Below, piece by piece: positions 40,801 through 48,354 of a DNA stretch of 64,000 nucleotides (position 1 is the first letter of the stretch; the number at the start of each line of letters is the position of its first letter). Source of the DNA: Teichococcus oryzae (GTDB taxonomy: Bacteria; Pseudomonadota; Alphaproteobacteria; Acetobacterales; Acetobacteraceae); NCBI RefSeq assembly GCF_008386565.1, contig NZ_VUKA01000001.1, forward strand, positions 868,001-932,000, written 5' to 3'. The position numbers were made by a program, and so were the translations under genes. The notes under the pieces are model-generated. The model did not search any database, was not told the origin of the DNA, and saw only the letters and a program-made list of their open reading frames with translations.

Positions 40801-41149
40801 CGGAACGCAGCATCGGCGCGTCGCGCGCCACCCGATCAGCGACAAAATCCAGCAGCAGCCCGAGCCCCTGCGCCCGCGCCGCCTCGGCCAGCTTCCGCAG
40901 GCCCGGCTGCGTCTCTCCACCGCCCAGGGAGGGCTGCAGCCTGTCATGGTCGCGCACCAGGAAGGGCTGCCCCGGCACGGCGACAAAGGGCGGCGCCAGC
41001 ACCACCGCGTCGAAGCCGAGTGCCGCGATGCGCTCGAACTCGGCGGGCCAGGCTTCCGGCGTCCCGATGGCCGCAGGGTTGATGTAATAGAAGGCGGAGG
41101 GTGGAGTGACGGCAGCAGCAGGCAAGGCTTTTCTGTCCTTTTTTGCCAA
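37883..41149 (-). CDS. glgE: GlgE maltosyltransferase with extra N-terminal amylase-like domain
   Basis: Transfers maltose from maltose-1-phosphate to alpha-1,4-glucan. At 1088 residues it is ~400 longer than the classical ~660-700-residue form. The GlgE core begins near residue 442 (PRIAIEAVSPAVDGGRFPVK). It contains YFPPIHPIGRKNRKGRNNTL, the nucleophile in KLFRVDNPHTKPLPFWEW (~816) and the acid Glu in VVFLSEAFTRPKVMYRLAK (~843). Residues ~1-420 resemble a shrunken GH13 barrel (LLLDFVADRVARDAP) that has lost the usual catalytic Asp (GLRCIAPQRNGPDFW). The start codon is TTG, with AAGGG five bases upstream. It is the first gene of the operon. Confidence 0.95.
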   Translation of the reverse strand: MAKKDRKALPAAAVTPPSAFYYINPAAIGTPEAWPAEFERIAALGFDAVVLAPPFVAVPGQPFLVRDHDRLQPSLGGGETQPGLRKLAEAARAQGLGLLLDFVADRVARDAPMLRSARDWASSILPPDAPPDPRLPAGTADAAQLTLPAPPGLMEFWRRRIGEWAAAGVTGLRCIAPQRNGPDFWRELIGAVRAGNPGMRFLAWTPGASPDEAAALAGCGFDLAAPSLPWWDFHAAWFGEEMQRLAGVAPSLLAPEAPFATRLPAHGAYRAHRAAAARRALRFAALSGAAWMLPMGFEYGALHRMGDGSDEAESFAALRHAPRADLTDAIREANAARRQASAAIPRLVSAPGAPVALLLQPGGAIGNRTLVLANPALNRTATISAATLLGALPRPGSLPPGTLDHKGALTLAAGEVRSMPIHDVTPVRLPVRSGARAALAATEMPRIAIEAVSPAVDGGRFPVKRAVGQPVDVTADVFTEGHGKIAVRLLWRPADEPAWRETPMRFTVNDVYAASFVPERIGRHLYCIEAWVDHFEAFRDEIRKKFDAGVEIALERIEGTNLMEASLGNLSGEAAERLRMTIGEIKAADDAGAVALFTADETRALMTEADPRPFRTRSDPFKLDVERRAAGFASWYEIFPRSQSGDPNRHGTFDDVIRALPRVRDMGFDVLYFPPIHPIGRKNRKGRNNTLTPGPEDVGSPYAIGSEEGGHDALHPELGTLDDFRRLVRAAAEHDLELALDFAIQCSPDHPWLTQHKDWFDWRPDGSIKYAENPPKKYQDIVNVDFYTEGAKPALWIALRDVVLFWVREGVKLFRVDNPHTKPLPFWEWMIAEVRARDPEVVFLSEAFTRPKVMYRLAKVGYSQSYTYFTWRNSAWEMREYLEELNRVPVRDFFRPHFFVNTPDINPVFLQNSGRPGHLIRAALAATLSGLWGVYNGFELCEARPLAPGKEEYIDSEKYEIKAWDYDRPGNITAEITLLNRIRRENPALQTHLGVTFLASNHDGILTYVKQTPDGSNAVLVAVSMDPHQALETHFELPQHAMGLPPGATLAAENLIAGGEEHWGGTHRHIRLDPHQNPFAIWRIRAAA

Positions 41150-41430
41150 GCTGGCCCTTCAGCCGTCGCGGCGGAAGGGGAGGCGGTGTTGTTGGGGCAC
41201 GTCCATGGAGAGGCGGCTGTTTCTCGGACCGGCCAACGTTCCGGCGCAGCCCAAAGTTGCGCGGCTCAAGGCAGCGTCGCCCGAGCTTGGGGTGGCGGCA
41301 AGATGCCCGGTTGCTGCCCCGTGAGATGCCGCGCTCGCCGGTTGCATGCCGCCCGGATGCGGAAGCGGAGGAAAGGCGGCCGGCCGCATGGCCAGCCTCC
41401 GGTTCGCCCTGCCGATCTGCCTGGCGGCGT
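41150..41430. other. Intergenic region upstream of the glucan operon
   Basis: About 280 bases that must contain the promoter of the glgE-treY operon (leftward). I found no convincing coding sequence. One GGAAC (minus strand, near 41238-41242) lacks a CGTT at 16-17 bases, so it does not make a stress-sigma promoter by the rule used for the neighbouring island. No strong sigma-70 or hairpin signal was evident. Confidence 0.45.
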
Positions 41431-42039
41431 TCAGTAGCGGCGGCTGCGCAGCAGGCGGGCCGTCAGTGCCGACACGGCCGTGACCACGATGGCGGACAGG
41501 ATCGGGTTGCTGGTGATCGGCTGGGTCAGCCGGTTGAAGCTGGCGATGATGCCATGGCCGGAGGGTGCGGGCAGGGGATCGCCATCCTCGTCGAGCATGG
41601 CGGCGTAGCGGTCGCGCGTGGCGCGCACCTGGCGGTGCTGCCGCTGGAGAAGCGGGCGTGCCGTGGGGGGCAGCTCGGCCTCCAGAACCTCGTCGAAGAT
41701 GTCCTCCAACGCTGCCTCGTTGCGGACCACCTCCCGCAGGATACGGGCACGGCCCTGGCGGAACAGATTGCCCTTCAGGTCCAGGAAGACGCGATGCACC
41801 GTGCTGAGCGGCGGAACCGGCTTCTGGTCGGCACCGCCCGGCAGCAGTTCATCGAGGTCATGGGCCATCTTGGCGCGCTTCTCGGCCAGCTCGGCGAATT
41901 CGATCCGCAGGAAGCGGTCCGCCGTCAGGTGCCGGGCCTGTTCATAGGCCCGGTGGCTGCCATGCAGCGTGGCGCTCAGGGCCCGCAGGGGCATCTCGCC
42001 GGCGCGGGCCTTGTCGGCGGAATGGCCGATGTCGTTCAT
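41431..42039 (-). CDS. DUF2383/PA2169-type four-helix-bundle protein with C-terminal membrane segment
   Basis: A 202-residue, mostly helical protein. Residues ~15-150 fit the ferritin-like four-helix bundle of the PA2169/DUF2383 family: LSATLHGSHRAYEQARHLTA, AELAEKRAKMAHDLDELLPG, TVHRVFLDLKGNL, ILREVVRNEAALEDIFDEVL. The C-terminus adds a hydrophobic helix (ILSAIVVTAVSALTARLL) and a basic end, so it may sit on the membrane. Family members are often stress-induced; biochemical role unknown. It is the last of a run of small stress-type genes on the minus strand, 27 bases behind the 78-residue gene. Confidence 0.8.
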   Translation of the reverse strand: MNDIGHSADKARAGEMPLRALSATLHGSHRAYEQARHLTADRFLRIEFAELAEKRAKMAHDLDELLPGGADQKPVPPLSTVHRVFLDLKGNLFRQGRARILREVVRNEAALEDIFDEVLEAELPPTARPLLQRQHRQVRATRDRYAAMLDEDGDPLPAPSGHGIIASFNRLTQPITSNPILSAIVVTAVSALTARLLRSRRY

Positions 42040-42066
42040 GGCGGTGCTCCTTGAGGTCGGAAACCC

Positions 42067-42303
42067 TTACTTGCGATGCGCCGGTGGCGGGTCCTCCGGC
42101 GCGGCATTGGCGTAGTGGTTCTGCGGGTAGTGCTTGTTGGCCTTGTCCGGAACGGGCTTCTCCTCCGGGTCCTGCCGCGGGGGAGTGGCCGGCGGCGGCG
42201 GTGTCGGTTCGGAAGGCTTGACCATCGGCGTGTCCGCCGAGGTTTGCGGGCCGGGCTCGTTTGCCCGCCCTGGCTTGCCCGTATCGGCGTTCTTCTCGGT
42301 CAT
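42067..42303 (-). CDS. Small Pro-rich hydrophilic protein (78 aa), unknown function
   Basis: Disordered by composition: MTEKNADTGKPGRANEPG, then a Pro run in PSEPTPPPPATPPRQDPEE and the tail KHYPQNHYANAAPEDPPP. GGAAG lies eight bases before the ATG. It sits between two other small stress-type genes on the same strand (30-base and 27-base gaps), which supports it being transcribed with them. No family recognised. Confidence 0.6.
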   Translation of the reverse strand: MTEKNADTGKPGRANEPGPQTSADTPMVKPSEPTPPPPATPPRQDPEEKPVPDKANKHYPQNHYANAAPEDPPPAHRK

Positions 42304-42333
42304 GCGGTCTGCTTCCGTGGGGTGTGCGGCACG

Positions 42334-42546
42334 TCAGAGGACGGTGCCGGGCGTTGCGCCCTCGGGCCGGAGCGGAGCGCCAGCCTGCCGCGGGGAAGGC
42401 TGACTCAGCGCGTCCACGGCGCGTCCGCCCTCACGCGCGGCGTGGCGATACACCGCCAGCCGGTCTGCCAGATCCGCCCGCAATGCGTAGGAAGGCGAGT
42501 CAACTGGGGAGCGGTCGCGCAAGCTGGCATCAGGCTGGGGCGCCAT
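42334..42546 (-). CDS. Small protein of unknown function (70 aa)
   Basis: MAPQPDASLRDRSPVDSP followed by a short helical stretch (LRADLADRLAVYRHAAREGG) and a Pro-rich end. GGAG is six bases before the ATG. It lies 52 bases after the KGG-protein gene on the same strand. Support rests on the ribosome site and the position within the run; no homology is recognised. Confidence 0.5.
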   Translation of the reverse strand: MAPQPDASLRDRSPVDSPSYALRADLADRLAVYRHAAREGGRAVDALSQPSPRQAGAPLRPEGATPGTVL

Positions 42547-42598
42547 GGAGGTCTCCGAAGAGGATGAAGGCGCGCGGGCGGGCCGCCCACGCCAGGTC

Positions 42599-42892
42599 TC
42601 AGGTCGCGGCGTCGGTTCCGCTGCCGGTGCCGCGGTTCTTGCTGTGGGTCGCCTGCCCGCCTTTTCGCCCGGCGCTGGCGGCCAGGCTGCGGTCGCGGGA
42701 AAAGGACCGGTCGCTGGCCTGCACGGCCTGGCCACCCTTGCGGCCGGCTTCCGCGGCCAGGGCGGGGTCCTGCGCGAAGCTGCGCTTGGCGGCGGGCACG
42801 CTTTGACCGCCCTTGGAGGCGATGTTGCGCTGCTTGGCCTCGTCCATCGACGCAAAGCCCTGCTTGCCGCTGCCTGAACGGGATGGAGCCAT
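42599..42892 (-). CDS. KGG-repeat stress protein (GsiB/Con-10-like)
   Basis: A 97-residue, highly hydrophilic protein with three KGG repeats: NIASKGGQSVPAAKRSF, AGRKGGQAVQASDRSF and AGRKGGQATHSKN. Each is preceded by an Ala/Asp-rich linker (AQDPALAAEAG, SRDRSLAASAG). KGG proteins accumulate under general stress or desiccation and are thought to act as protective, LEA-like molecules. A possible EcfG-type promoter lies ~105-130 bases upstream (42995-43019). It forms the head of a leftward run of small genes. Confidence 0.88.
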   Translation of the reverse strand: MAPSRSGSGKQGFASMDEAKQRNIASKGGQSVPAAKRSFAQDPALAAEAGRKGGQAVQASDRSFSRDRSLAASAGRKGGQATHSKNRGTGSGTDAAT

Positions 42893-42994
42893 TTCTCAGA
42901 TCCTTCCTCTGCGTTTTGCACATTGCGGCGGCCCAGCCCCTGGTCCGGGGTTCGGTTGCGCCGACCCGCCGCAAGCCGCGACAGGTTCAGTAAC

Positions 42995-43019
42995 AACCGC
43001 GCCGTCCCTGCCAAGTTCC
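42995..43019 (-). promoter_or_regulatory. Possible EcfG-type promoter before the KGG gene
   Basis: Minus strand GGAAC (43019-43015), 16-base spacer, GGTT (42998-42995). The -35 is perfect and the -10 differs from CGTT at its first base. It is weaker than the two other sites in this island. Confidence 0.4.
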
Positions 43020-43108
43020 TGCCAAACCACGCCGCCTGGGGCAGGATGCGCCCAAGCTTGCGTGATAAACGTCAGCGGGAGTGCTTCGTTGCATCTCCCC
43101 GGCCGGGT

Positions 43109-43312
43109 TCAGCCTGAGAAAACAAAGGCCAGCGCGAAGGCGATCACCACCAGCACCAGGGACGCGCCGAGCACCCAGCGCACCCGGCCGGTGGTCTCGC
43201 CCTGGCGGGCGTTCTGCGGGTTGACCGGATGCTCGGGCATCGGCGCCTGGTGCTTGCCAGGCGGCGGCTCGATCACCTTCTCGCGTGGGTTGTCGTTGTC
43301 ACTGTGGGACAT
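43109..43312 (-). CDS. Small single-span membrane protein (67 aa)
   Basis: A hydrophilic N-terminal half (MSHSDNDNPREKVIEPPPG) is followed by one hydrophobic helix at the C-terminus (VLGASLVLVVIAFALAFVF), giving a tail-anchored topology. It belongs spatially to the stress island. There is a Pro-rich segment before the helix. No family recognised. It is transcribed leftward, divergent from the PRC-barrel gene. Confidence 0.65.
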   Translation of the reverse strand: MSHSDNDNPREKVIEPPPGKHQAPMPEHPVNPQNARQGETTGRVRWVLGASLVLVVIAFALAFVFSG

Positions 43313-43407
43313 TGGGGGGCCTTTCCGGGTTGACGCCGTGCCGGAAGCGCGGCGGCCTCACTGAGGTTGAAAAGCGCCGGTCGCGCTGAGGTTGCCCCGC
43401 CGCGCGG

Positions 43408-43432
43408 GGAACCAGTCGGGCCGCCGCGCGTT
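43408..43432 (+). promoter_or_regulatory. EcfG-type (general stress) promoter of the PRC-barrel gene
   Basis: GGAAC at 43408-43412, exactly 16 bases, then CGTT at 43429-43432. This matches the alphaproteobacterial general-stress consensus GGAAC-N16/17-CGTT in full. The start codon of the PRC-barrel gene is 38 bases downstream, and an EcfG-type sigma gene is the convergent neighbour. Confidence 0.8.
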
Positions 43433-43469
43433 TCAATGGCGTCACGTCGCCAGCAAAGGGGAAAGGGCC

Positions 43470-43898
43470 ATGTCCCATCCGATGAACGATGCCGCGGGCC
43501 GCCCCGTCGCGTCTCCCGCGGACCCGGCCGCCCGTGGCGCCAGTCCGCTGATCGCTTCCGACCGGGTCGAGGGCACGGCGGTGTACGATCCGGCCGGGAA
43601 CCGCCTCGGCTCGGTGCGGACGCTGATGATCGACAAGGTCGCCGGCACCGTCGAATATGCCGTGCTGTCATTCGGCGGCTTTCTGGGCCTCGGCGCGTCG
43701 AGCTACCCTCTGCCCTGGAACAGGCTGCGCTACGACATCGGCCTCGGCGGCTATGTGGTGGACGTCACTGAGGCGCAGCTGGCCAACGCGCCTTCCTTTG
43801 CGCCCGACAAGCCGGTGGATTGGTCCGACAATGATTGGGGCGAGAGGGTGCGCGATCATTACGGCCCATCGCCCTATGGCTCGCGCGACGGGCTCTAG
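43470..43898 (+). CDS. PRC-barrel domain protein
   Basis: A 142-residue cytosolic protein. A disordered Ala/Pro lead is followed by a PRC-barrel beta domain (~30-105): VEGTAVYDPAGNRLGSVRTL, GTVEYAVLSFGGFLGLGASS, YPLPWNRLRYD, GGYVVDVTEAQL. The end is acidic and aromatic (VDWSDNDWGERVRDHYG). PRC-barrel proteins of this type are regularly part of the alphaproteobacterial general stress response. A full-consensus EcfG promoter precedes it. It converges on the sigma gene, the two stops overlapping by four bases. Confidence 0.92.
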   Translation: MSHPMNDAAGRPVASPADPAARGASPLIASDRVEGTAVYDPAGNRLGSVRTLMIDKVAGTVEYAVLSFGGFLGLGASSYPLPWNRLRYDIGLGGYVVDVTEAQLANAPSFAPDKPVDWSDNDWGERVRDHYGPSPYGSRDGL

Positions 43899-44458
43899 GC
43901 GGCGGGATCGGTGCGCCGGCGAACCGGGGCGGCGCGCTTGGCCGCGCTGAAGCGCACGGGCACCGGCTGCATCGCCATGTGCTGGGCCAGGATCAGCCGG
44001 ACCAATGCCCCGCGCGCCCTGTGGACCCGGCTCTTGACGGTGCCCACCGCGCAGCTCAGCACCTTGGCCACTTCCTCATAGGGAAGTCCCGACCCGGCAA
44101 CCAGGGCGAGGATCGAGCGGTGTTCTTCCGGCAATTCATGGAAGATGCGGCGGAGGTCGACCACCTCCAGGCCCTCCTCCTGCTGCGCGGCCACCGCGAC
44201 ACGCCCCAGCGCGTCCTCCCCCGCATGGCGTTGCTGCCTTTGCCGCGTGGCGAAATCGTTCAGGAAGCGGTTCCGCAGGATGGTGAAGGCCCAGGCCCTG
44301 AAATGCGTGCCGTGCTGGTAACGGTTGGCGGAGCTCAGCATCCGCAGCACCGCCTCCTGCACAAGGTCGTCCGCCGCGTCCCGGTCACGCGTCAGGGACC
44401 GGGCATAGGCGCGGAGATCCGGCAGGCAGGCAAGGATTTCACGGTCGATCAGGGACAT
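43895..44458 (-). CDS. ECF sigma factor of the EcfG (ECF15, general stress) type
   Basis: A 187-residue two-domain sigma factor. Sigma-2 (~10-80) has LPDLRAYARSLTRDRDAADD, VQEAVLRMLSSANRY and FRAWAFTILRNRFLNDF. Sigma-4 (~110-165) has LPEEHRSILALVAGSGLPYEE and VAKVLSCAVGTVKSRVHRAR. These fit the ECF15/EcfG group controlled by NepR-PhyR, although neither partner gene is in view. A matching promoter (GAAAC-N17-CGTT) lies 31-56 bases upstream, suggesting autoregulation, and a perfect one precedes the convergent PRC-barrel gene. A longer frame exists to 44569 but starts before the conserved region. The C-terminal basic tail (~25 residues) is longer than usual. Confidence 0.9.
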   Translation of the reverse strand: MSLIDREILACLPDLRAYARSLTRDRDAADDLVQEAVLRMLSSANRYQHGTHFRAWAFTILRNRFLNDFATRQRQQRHAGEDALGRVAVAAQQEEGLEVVDLRRIFHELPEEHRSILALVAGSGLPYEEVAKVLSCAVGTVKSRVHRARGALVRLILAQHMAMQPVPVRFSAAKRAAPVRRRTDPAA

Positions 44459-44488
44459 CGGACCTGACTGGACAGGTTGCCAAGCTGA

Positions 44489-44514
44489 AACGTTAGCCCG
44501 CCGGGGCTGGTTTC
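44489..44514 (-). promoter_or_regulatory. Probable autoregulatory EcfG-type promoter of the sigma gene
   Basis: Minus strand GAAAC (44514-44510), 17-base spacer, CGTT (44492-44489), followed by TC as in many such sites. One mismatch from GGAAC-N17-CGTT. The start codon is 31 bases downstream. Confidence 0.65.
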
Positions 44515-44711
44515 GGAGATGGAATGCTTCCTGTGGCCATCTCGCAAGGCTTGTTGAAGAACAACGCACATTGTCGATTTCACGAAAGCACTGGCGTCAA
44601 TCTTCAATCTTCGCGCTCTAGGATGCTCCTGCGGAGCCGCCAAGTCCCAGCCGATGGTCGGCGGGAGGGCGTTTCGCGAATCGGCGGCAAAGCCGCCCGC
44701 AGGAGAACCTC

Positions 44712-45668
44712 ATGTTCTTTTCCCGTTCCATCGTTCCCGCCGCCCTGTCCGCTGGCCACCGCGAGGCGCTGGTGCCTTCCCCGGCGCCGCTGCAGCTGCC
44801 CCTGCGGTTCGACAACCTGGAACTGCGGCTGGACGCGCCCGCCCGCACCCTGTGGTGCACGATGCGTCCGCAGGGCCGCCCCTCCTACACGCTGGAACTG
44901 ATGCAGGACGTGCACCGGATGCAGGCGGCCACCGTGGAGTTCTTCGCCAGCCACCATGCCGAGAAGGGCGAGCGGCCGGCCGACTGGTTCGTGACGAACT
45001 CGGCCGTGCCGGGCATCTACAACCTGGGCGGCGACCTGGCGCACTTCGCCGAGCGCATCCGCTCGCGCGATCATGCCTCCCTCGTGCGCTACGGCCACAT
45101 CGCCGTGGAGGCCATCCACCGCAACAGCATCGCCTTCGACCTGCCGCTGATCACCATGGCGCTGGTGCAGGGTGACGCGCTGGGCGGCGGCTTCGAGCAT
45201 GCCCTGTCCTTTGACATGATCGTGGCCGAGCGCTCGGCCAAGCTCGGCCTGCCCGAGATCCTGTTCAACATGTTCCCGGGCATGGGCGCCTACAGCTTCC
45301 TGTCCCGCCGCATCGGCCGCCGGCAGGCGGAGGAGCTGATCACCTCCGGCCGGATCCATACCGCGGAGGAACTGCATGCCATGGGCGTGGTGGACGTGCT
45401 GGCCGAGGACGGAGAGGGCGAGGCCACTGTGTATGACTACATCGCCCGCCACAGTCGCAAGCACAACGCGCATTTCACCCTGCAGCGGGCACGCCGCCGC
45501 GTGGACCCGGTGACGCTGGAGGAGCTGCGCGACGTGGTGGAGATGTGGGCCGAGGCGGCGATGAACCTGGGCGAGGCCGACCTGAAGAAGATGGGGCGGC
45601 TGGTGGCCGCGCAGGAGCGCCGCCTCGCCAGCCTGGCTTCCCCCGGTTACGCCAACGCGGCGGAGTAG
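44712..45668 (+). CDS. rpfF: RpfF-like diffusible signal factor (DSF) synthase, crotonase fold
   Basis: Predicted to make a cis-2-unsaturated fatty acid signal from acyl-ACP, by dehydration and thioester cleavage. The 318-residue product has the RpfF block FVTNSAVPGIYNLGGDLAHF and the oxyanion region ITMALVQGDALGGGFEHALS. LGLPEILFNMFPGMGAYSFL follows. E162 (GGGFE) and E182 (GLPE) are 20 apart, like the two catalytic Glu of Xanthomonas RpfF, whereas ordinary enoyl-CoA hydratases have a different arrangement. AGGAG stands six bases before the ATG. It converges on the RpfC-like kinase gene, with the RpfG-like protein beyond. The 40-residue N-terminal extension resembles other RpfF proteins. Confidence 0.88.
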   Translation: MFFSRSIVPAALSAGHREALVPSPAPLQLPLRFDNLELRLDAPARTLWCTMRPQGRPSYTLELMQDVHRMQAATVEFFASHHAEKGERPADWFVTNSAVPGIYNLGGDLAHFAERIRSRDHASLVRYGHIAVEAIHRNSIAFDLPLITMALVQGDALGGGFEHALSFDMIVAERSAKLGLPEILFNMFPGMGAYSFLSRRIGRRQAEELITSGRIHTAEELHAMGVVDVLAEDGEGEATVYDYIARHSRKHNAHFTLQRARRRVDPVTLEELRDVVEMWAEAAMNLGEADLKKMGRLVAAQERRLASLASPGYANAAE

Positions 45669-45696
45669 GACGCGATGACGAGCCGCTGCCTTGAAA

Positions 45697-45713
45697 GGGG
45701 GGAAAATCCCCCC
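45697..45713 (+). terminator. Possible terminator between rpfF and the RpfC-like gene
   Basis: Stem gggggga / tcccccc with an AAA loop, 29 bases after the rpfF stop. It lies between two convergent genes. There is no T-run after it. Confidence 0.45.
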
Positions 45714-45753
45714 GCGGGCTTCCGCCGCCCCGCGGATGCCCGGCCGGGCGGCT

Positions 45754-48315
45754 TCAGCCCGGTGGCGCTTCCTCCAGCAGGGCACGACGCGTGCGGTCCA
45801 GCGCATCGTGCCCGGCGGCCGACAGCGCGTGCCATTCCCGCATCATCGTCTCGCGCTCCAGCGCCCGCCATTCGCCGCAAAGCCGCGTCACCGCCACGGC
45901 GCCGAGATTGGCGGCGCTGGAACGGAGGGCGTGCACCTCCGCCTGGAAGCGCGCCACATCCCCGGCCGCCGCCGCCTCCCCGATGGCGTCCACCAGCGCC
46001 CCGGCATCCTGCAGGAAGTCCTCGCCCAACTCGCGCAGGAAGCCATTGCCGCCAAGCTGCCGCAGCGTGCCCATGGTTTCCGGGTCCAGCACGGCGTTGG
46101 CGGGGCGGAAGCGCGGATGCGCCGCCATCTCGGCCACCGTGGCGCCGGCGGCCGTGGGCCGGCCGGGCTCGGCGCCCGCCCCGCGCGGCGGGCGGGCATG
46201 CGTTGCCACGAGGTGCAGCAACTCCTCGGGGCGCACGGGCTTGGTGAGGTGGCCGTCCATGCCGGCGGCGTGGCACCGCTCCGAGGTTTGCTCGGTGGCA
46301 TCGGCGGTGAGTGCCAGAATGGGCAGATGCTCCTGGCCCAGCGCCATGACGCGGAACATCTTTGTCGCTTCCAGCCCGTCCATGCGTGGCATGTTCACGT
46401 CCATGAGAACCAGGTCGAAGCTGTCGGCCGAGGTTTCCAGGACGTCGAGCGCCGCCTCGCCATCCTCCACCAGCACTGCGGTGTGGCCGCCATGCTGCAG
46501 GATGCGGTTCAGCACGCGGCGGTTGACCGGGCTGTCATCGGCGACCAGCACATGCAGCGGCCGGTGCGGCACCGCCGCGGGCGCGTCCTCCGCCATCTCC
46601 GCTCTGGCTGGGGGCAGCACCGCCTGGCTGCGCGCGGTGGCCAGGAGCAGGCCGAAGCGCAGCGCGTCGCGCAGCAGCGGCGCCGGCGGGTTGGCCGGCA
46701 GCAATGCCAGGCAGTCCCGCCGGCGCGGCTCCGGCGGCAATCCTGGCGGGGCATCGGCGGCCACCCGCAGGCTGCGCGCCGGATCGATGCCCTCCGGAAC
46801 CTCCCCGCCCGGCCCCAGCACCAACAGGGGAGGAGGGGCTGCGGTGTCCTGCGGCGCGTTGAAAAGCCGCAGCGCCGCGGCGGGATCGGCGGCGGCGCGG
46901 ATCGGCCCGATATCCATCCGCGCCAGCCGTTGCAGCAGCATCTGCCGCTGCGCCACGTCCGGCTCCAGCACCACCAGCGGCAGCAGGTCCAGGGAAGTGG
47001 CGGGCTGCGCCTCGGCCGGCGCCACGGCGATGGGAAAGGCGAAGTGGAAGGTGCTGCCGGTGCCTGGCGCCGAAACGACGCCGATCTCGCCACCCAGCAG
47101 CCGCACGATCCGGCGGCAGATGGCGAGGCCCAGCCCCGTGCCGCCGAAGCGGTTGATGATGCTGGCATCGGCCTGGGTGAAGTCCTCAAAGATGCGGCCC
47201 TGCGCCTCCGGGGCGATGCCGATGCCGGTATCCGATACCTCGGCCGACAGCAGCAGCCCGCCACGCCCCACGCCGCCGGTGTCCGGCCCGACATCGATGG
47301 CGACGGTGATGCCCCCTTCGGCGGTGAACTTCACCGCATTGCCGGCGAGGTTCATCAGAACCTCCAGCAGATGGCGGCGGTCGCCCATGAGCCAGGCCGG
47401 CGTGCGCGGCGTCACATGCAGGCTGAACCGGAGCCCCTTGGCGTTGCACTCGGCGGTCAGCAGGCTGCGCAGCTCGGCCAAAAGATCGGCCAGGTCGAAG
47501 GGGGCGTGGTTGACCGGCATCCGCCCCGCCTCGATGCGGGACAGGTTCAGGATGTCCTCGATCAGCGACAGCAGGGTGCGCGCGGCGCTGTCCACCGTGC
47601 GCGCCATTTCGAGCTGATCGGCGTCGAGCCGGGTTTCGCGCAACAGTCCGCCCATGCCGATGATGGCGTTGAGCGGCGTGCGCAGCTCATGGCTGACGGC
47701 CGCCAGGAACAGCGACTTGGCCTGGCTGGCCGCTTCCGCCTCCTGATGCGCCTGGGACAGGCGCCGGATCAGCCGGCCGGAATAGGCCGGCAGCACCAGC
47801 AGGCTGGCCAGCAGGCCGCCGGACAGGTGGATCTGGTCCCACCAGAACGGCGTCGTCACCACCACGGCGGCGAAGCCCAGCATGGCGCAGACCATGGCGG
47901 CGTAGAGCGCCTTCAGGCCGAAGCGGAAGCCGTTGCCGAAGATGACCCAGAGATAGATGGCGAAGAACATCGAGGCGGGTTCGCCGCCGAGATACAGCTC
48001 CCAGGAAAGAAAGCCGCAATCCAGCAGAAGCGCGGCGATGCGCCTGCGCGGATTGGCGTCCGGCCGCAGGATGATGTGCACCAGGATGGCGCAGGCGAGG
48101 GGGATGTAGAGAACGAGCAGCACCAGCAGCGCCGTGTTGGTGCCGGGCGAGGAGCTGAGCAGCATCACCAGGGCGATGATCCCTGCGAAGGCCAGCCGGT
48201 TGAAGCTCATCTCGTGTTCGCTGTCGGGGCGGCCGCGCAGCCGCGCGGCGATCCGGCCCAGACCCCGCTTCGGCGGGGTCGCTCGGCCCGGTTCCCCGTC
48301 TCCGGCCCGGCTCAT
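45754..48315 (-). CDS. rpfC: RpfC-like membrane hybrid histidine kinase (HisKA-HATPase-REC-HPt)
   Basis: An 853-residue sensor. Residues ~35-185 form several membrane helices ([60 protein letters not shown]), like the RpfC input domain. The H box is [19 protein letters not shown] (~208). The HATPase has [16 protein letters not shown] and GTGLGLAI. A degenerate linker/pseudo-receiver precedes a true REC ([18 protein letters not shown], phospho-Asp in [11 protein letters not shown] ~638). A C-terminal HPt has its His in [12 protein letters not shown] (~797). Order and input type match Xanthomonas RpfC, which senses DSF and binds RpfF. GGGGG is near the ATG. The RpfG-like gene lies just upstream on the same strand (39-base gap), so they are probably co-transcribed. 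Confidence 0.88.
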   Translation of the reverse strand: MSRAGDGEPGRATPPKRGLGRIAARLRGRPDSEHEMSFNRLAFAGIIALVMLLSSSPGTNTALLVLLVLYIPLACAILVHIILRPDANPRRRIAALLLDCGFLSWELYLGGEPASMFFAIYLWVIFGNGFRFGLKALYAAMVCAMLGFAAVVVTTPFWWDQIHLSGGLLASLLVLPAYSGRLIRRLSQAHQEAEAASQAKSLFLAAVSHELRTPLNAIIGMGGLLRETRLDADQLEMARTVDSAARTLLSLIEDILNLSRIEAGRMPVNHAPFDLADLLAELRSLLTAECNAKGLRFSLHVTPRTPAWLMGDRRHLLEVLMNLAGNAVKFTAEGGITVAIDVGPDTGGVGRGGLLLSAEVSDTGIGIAPEAQGRIFEDFTQADASIINRFGGTGLGLAICRRIVRLLGGEIGVVSAPGTGSTFHFAFPIAVAPAEAQPATSLDLLPLVVLEPDVAQRQMLLQRLARMDIGPIRAAADPAAALRLFNAPQDTAAPPPLLVLGPGGEVPEGIDPARSLRVAADAPPGLPPEPRRRDCLALLPANPPAPLLRDALRFGLLLATARSQAVLPPARAEMAEDAPAAVPHRPLHVLVADDSPVNRRVLNRILQHGGHTAVLVEDGEAALDVLETSADSFDLVLMDVNMPRMDGLEATKMFRVMALGQEHLPILALTADATEQTSERCHAAGMDGHLTKPVRPEELLHLVATHARPPRGAGAEPGRPTAAGATVAEMAAHPRFRPANAVLDPETMGTLRQLGGNGFLRELGEDFLQDAGALVDAIGEAAAAGDVARFQAEVHALRSSAANLGAVAVTRLCGEWRALERETMMREWHALSAAGHDALDRTRRALLEEAPPG

Positions 48316-48354
48316 TCCACCCCCTGCGGCCTCTTCACCGCCATGGCGGCCTCA

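Noticed and set aside
41150-41430. EcfG-type promoter for the glucan operon
   Set aside because: A GGAAC is present on the correct strand, but no CGTT-like element follows at 16-17 bases.
43313-43391. EcfG-type promoter for the small tail-anchored protein at 43312
   Set aside because: GGCAACC and CGCTT occur on the minus strand, but neither the sequence nor the spacing fits the consensus.
44712-45668. Reading this gene as an ordinary enoyl-CoA hydratase
   Set aside because: The N-terminal extension, the AVPGIYNLGGDL and FNMFPGMGAYSFL blocks and the Glu pair 20 residues apart fit RpfF better, and RpfC/RpfG-like genes adjoin it.
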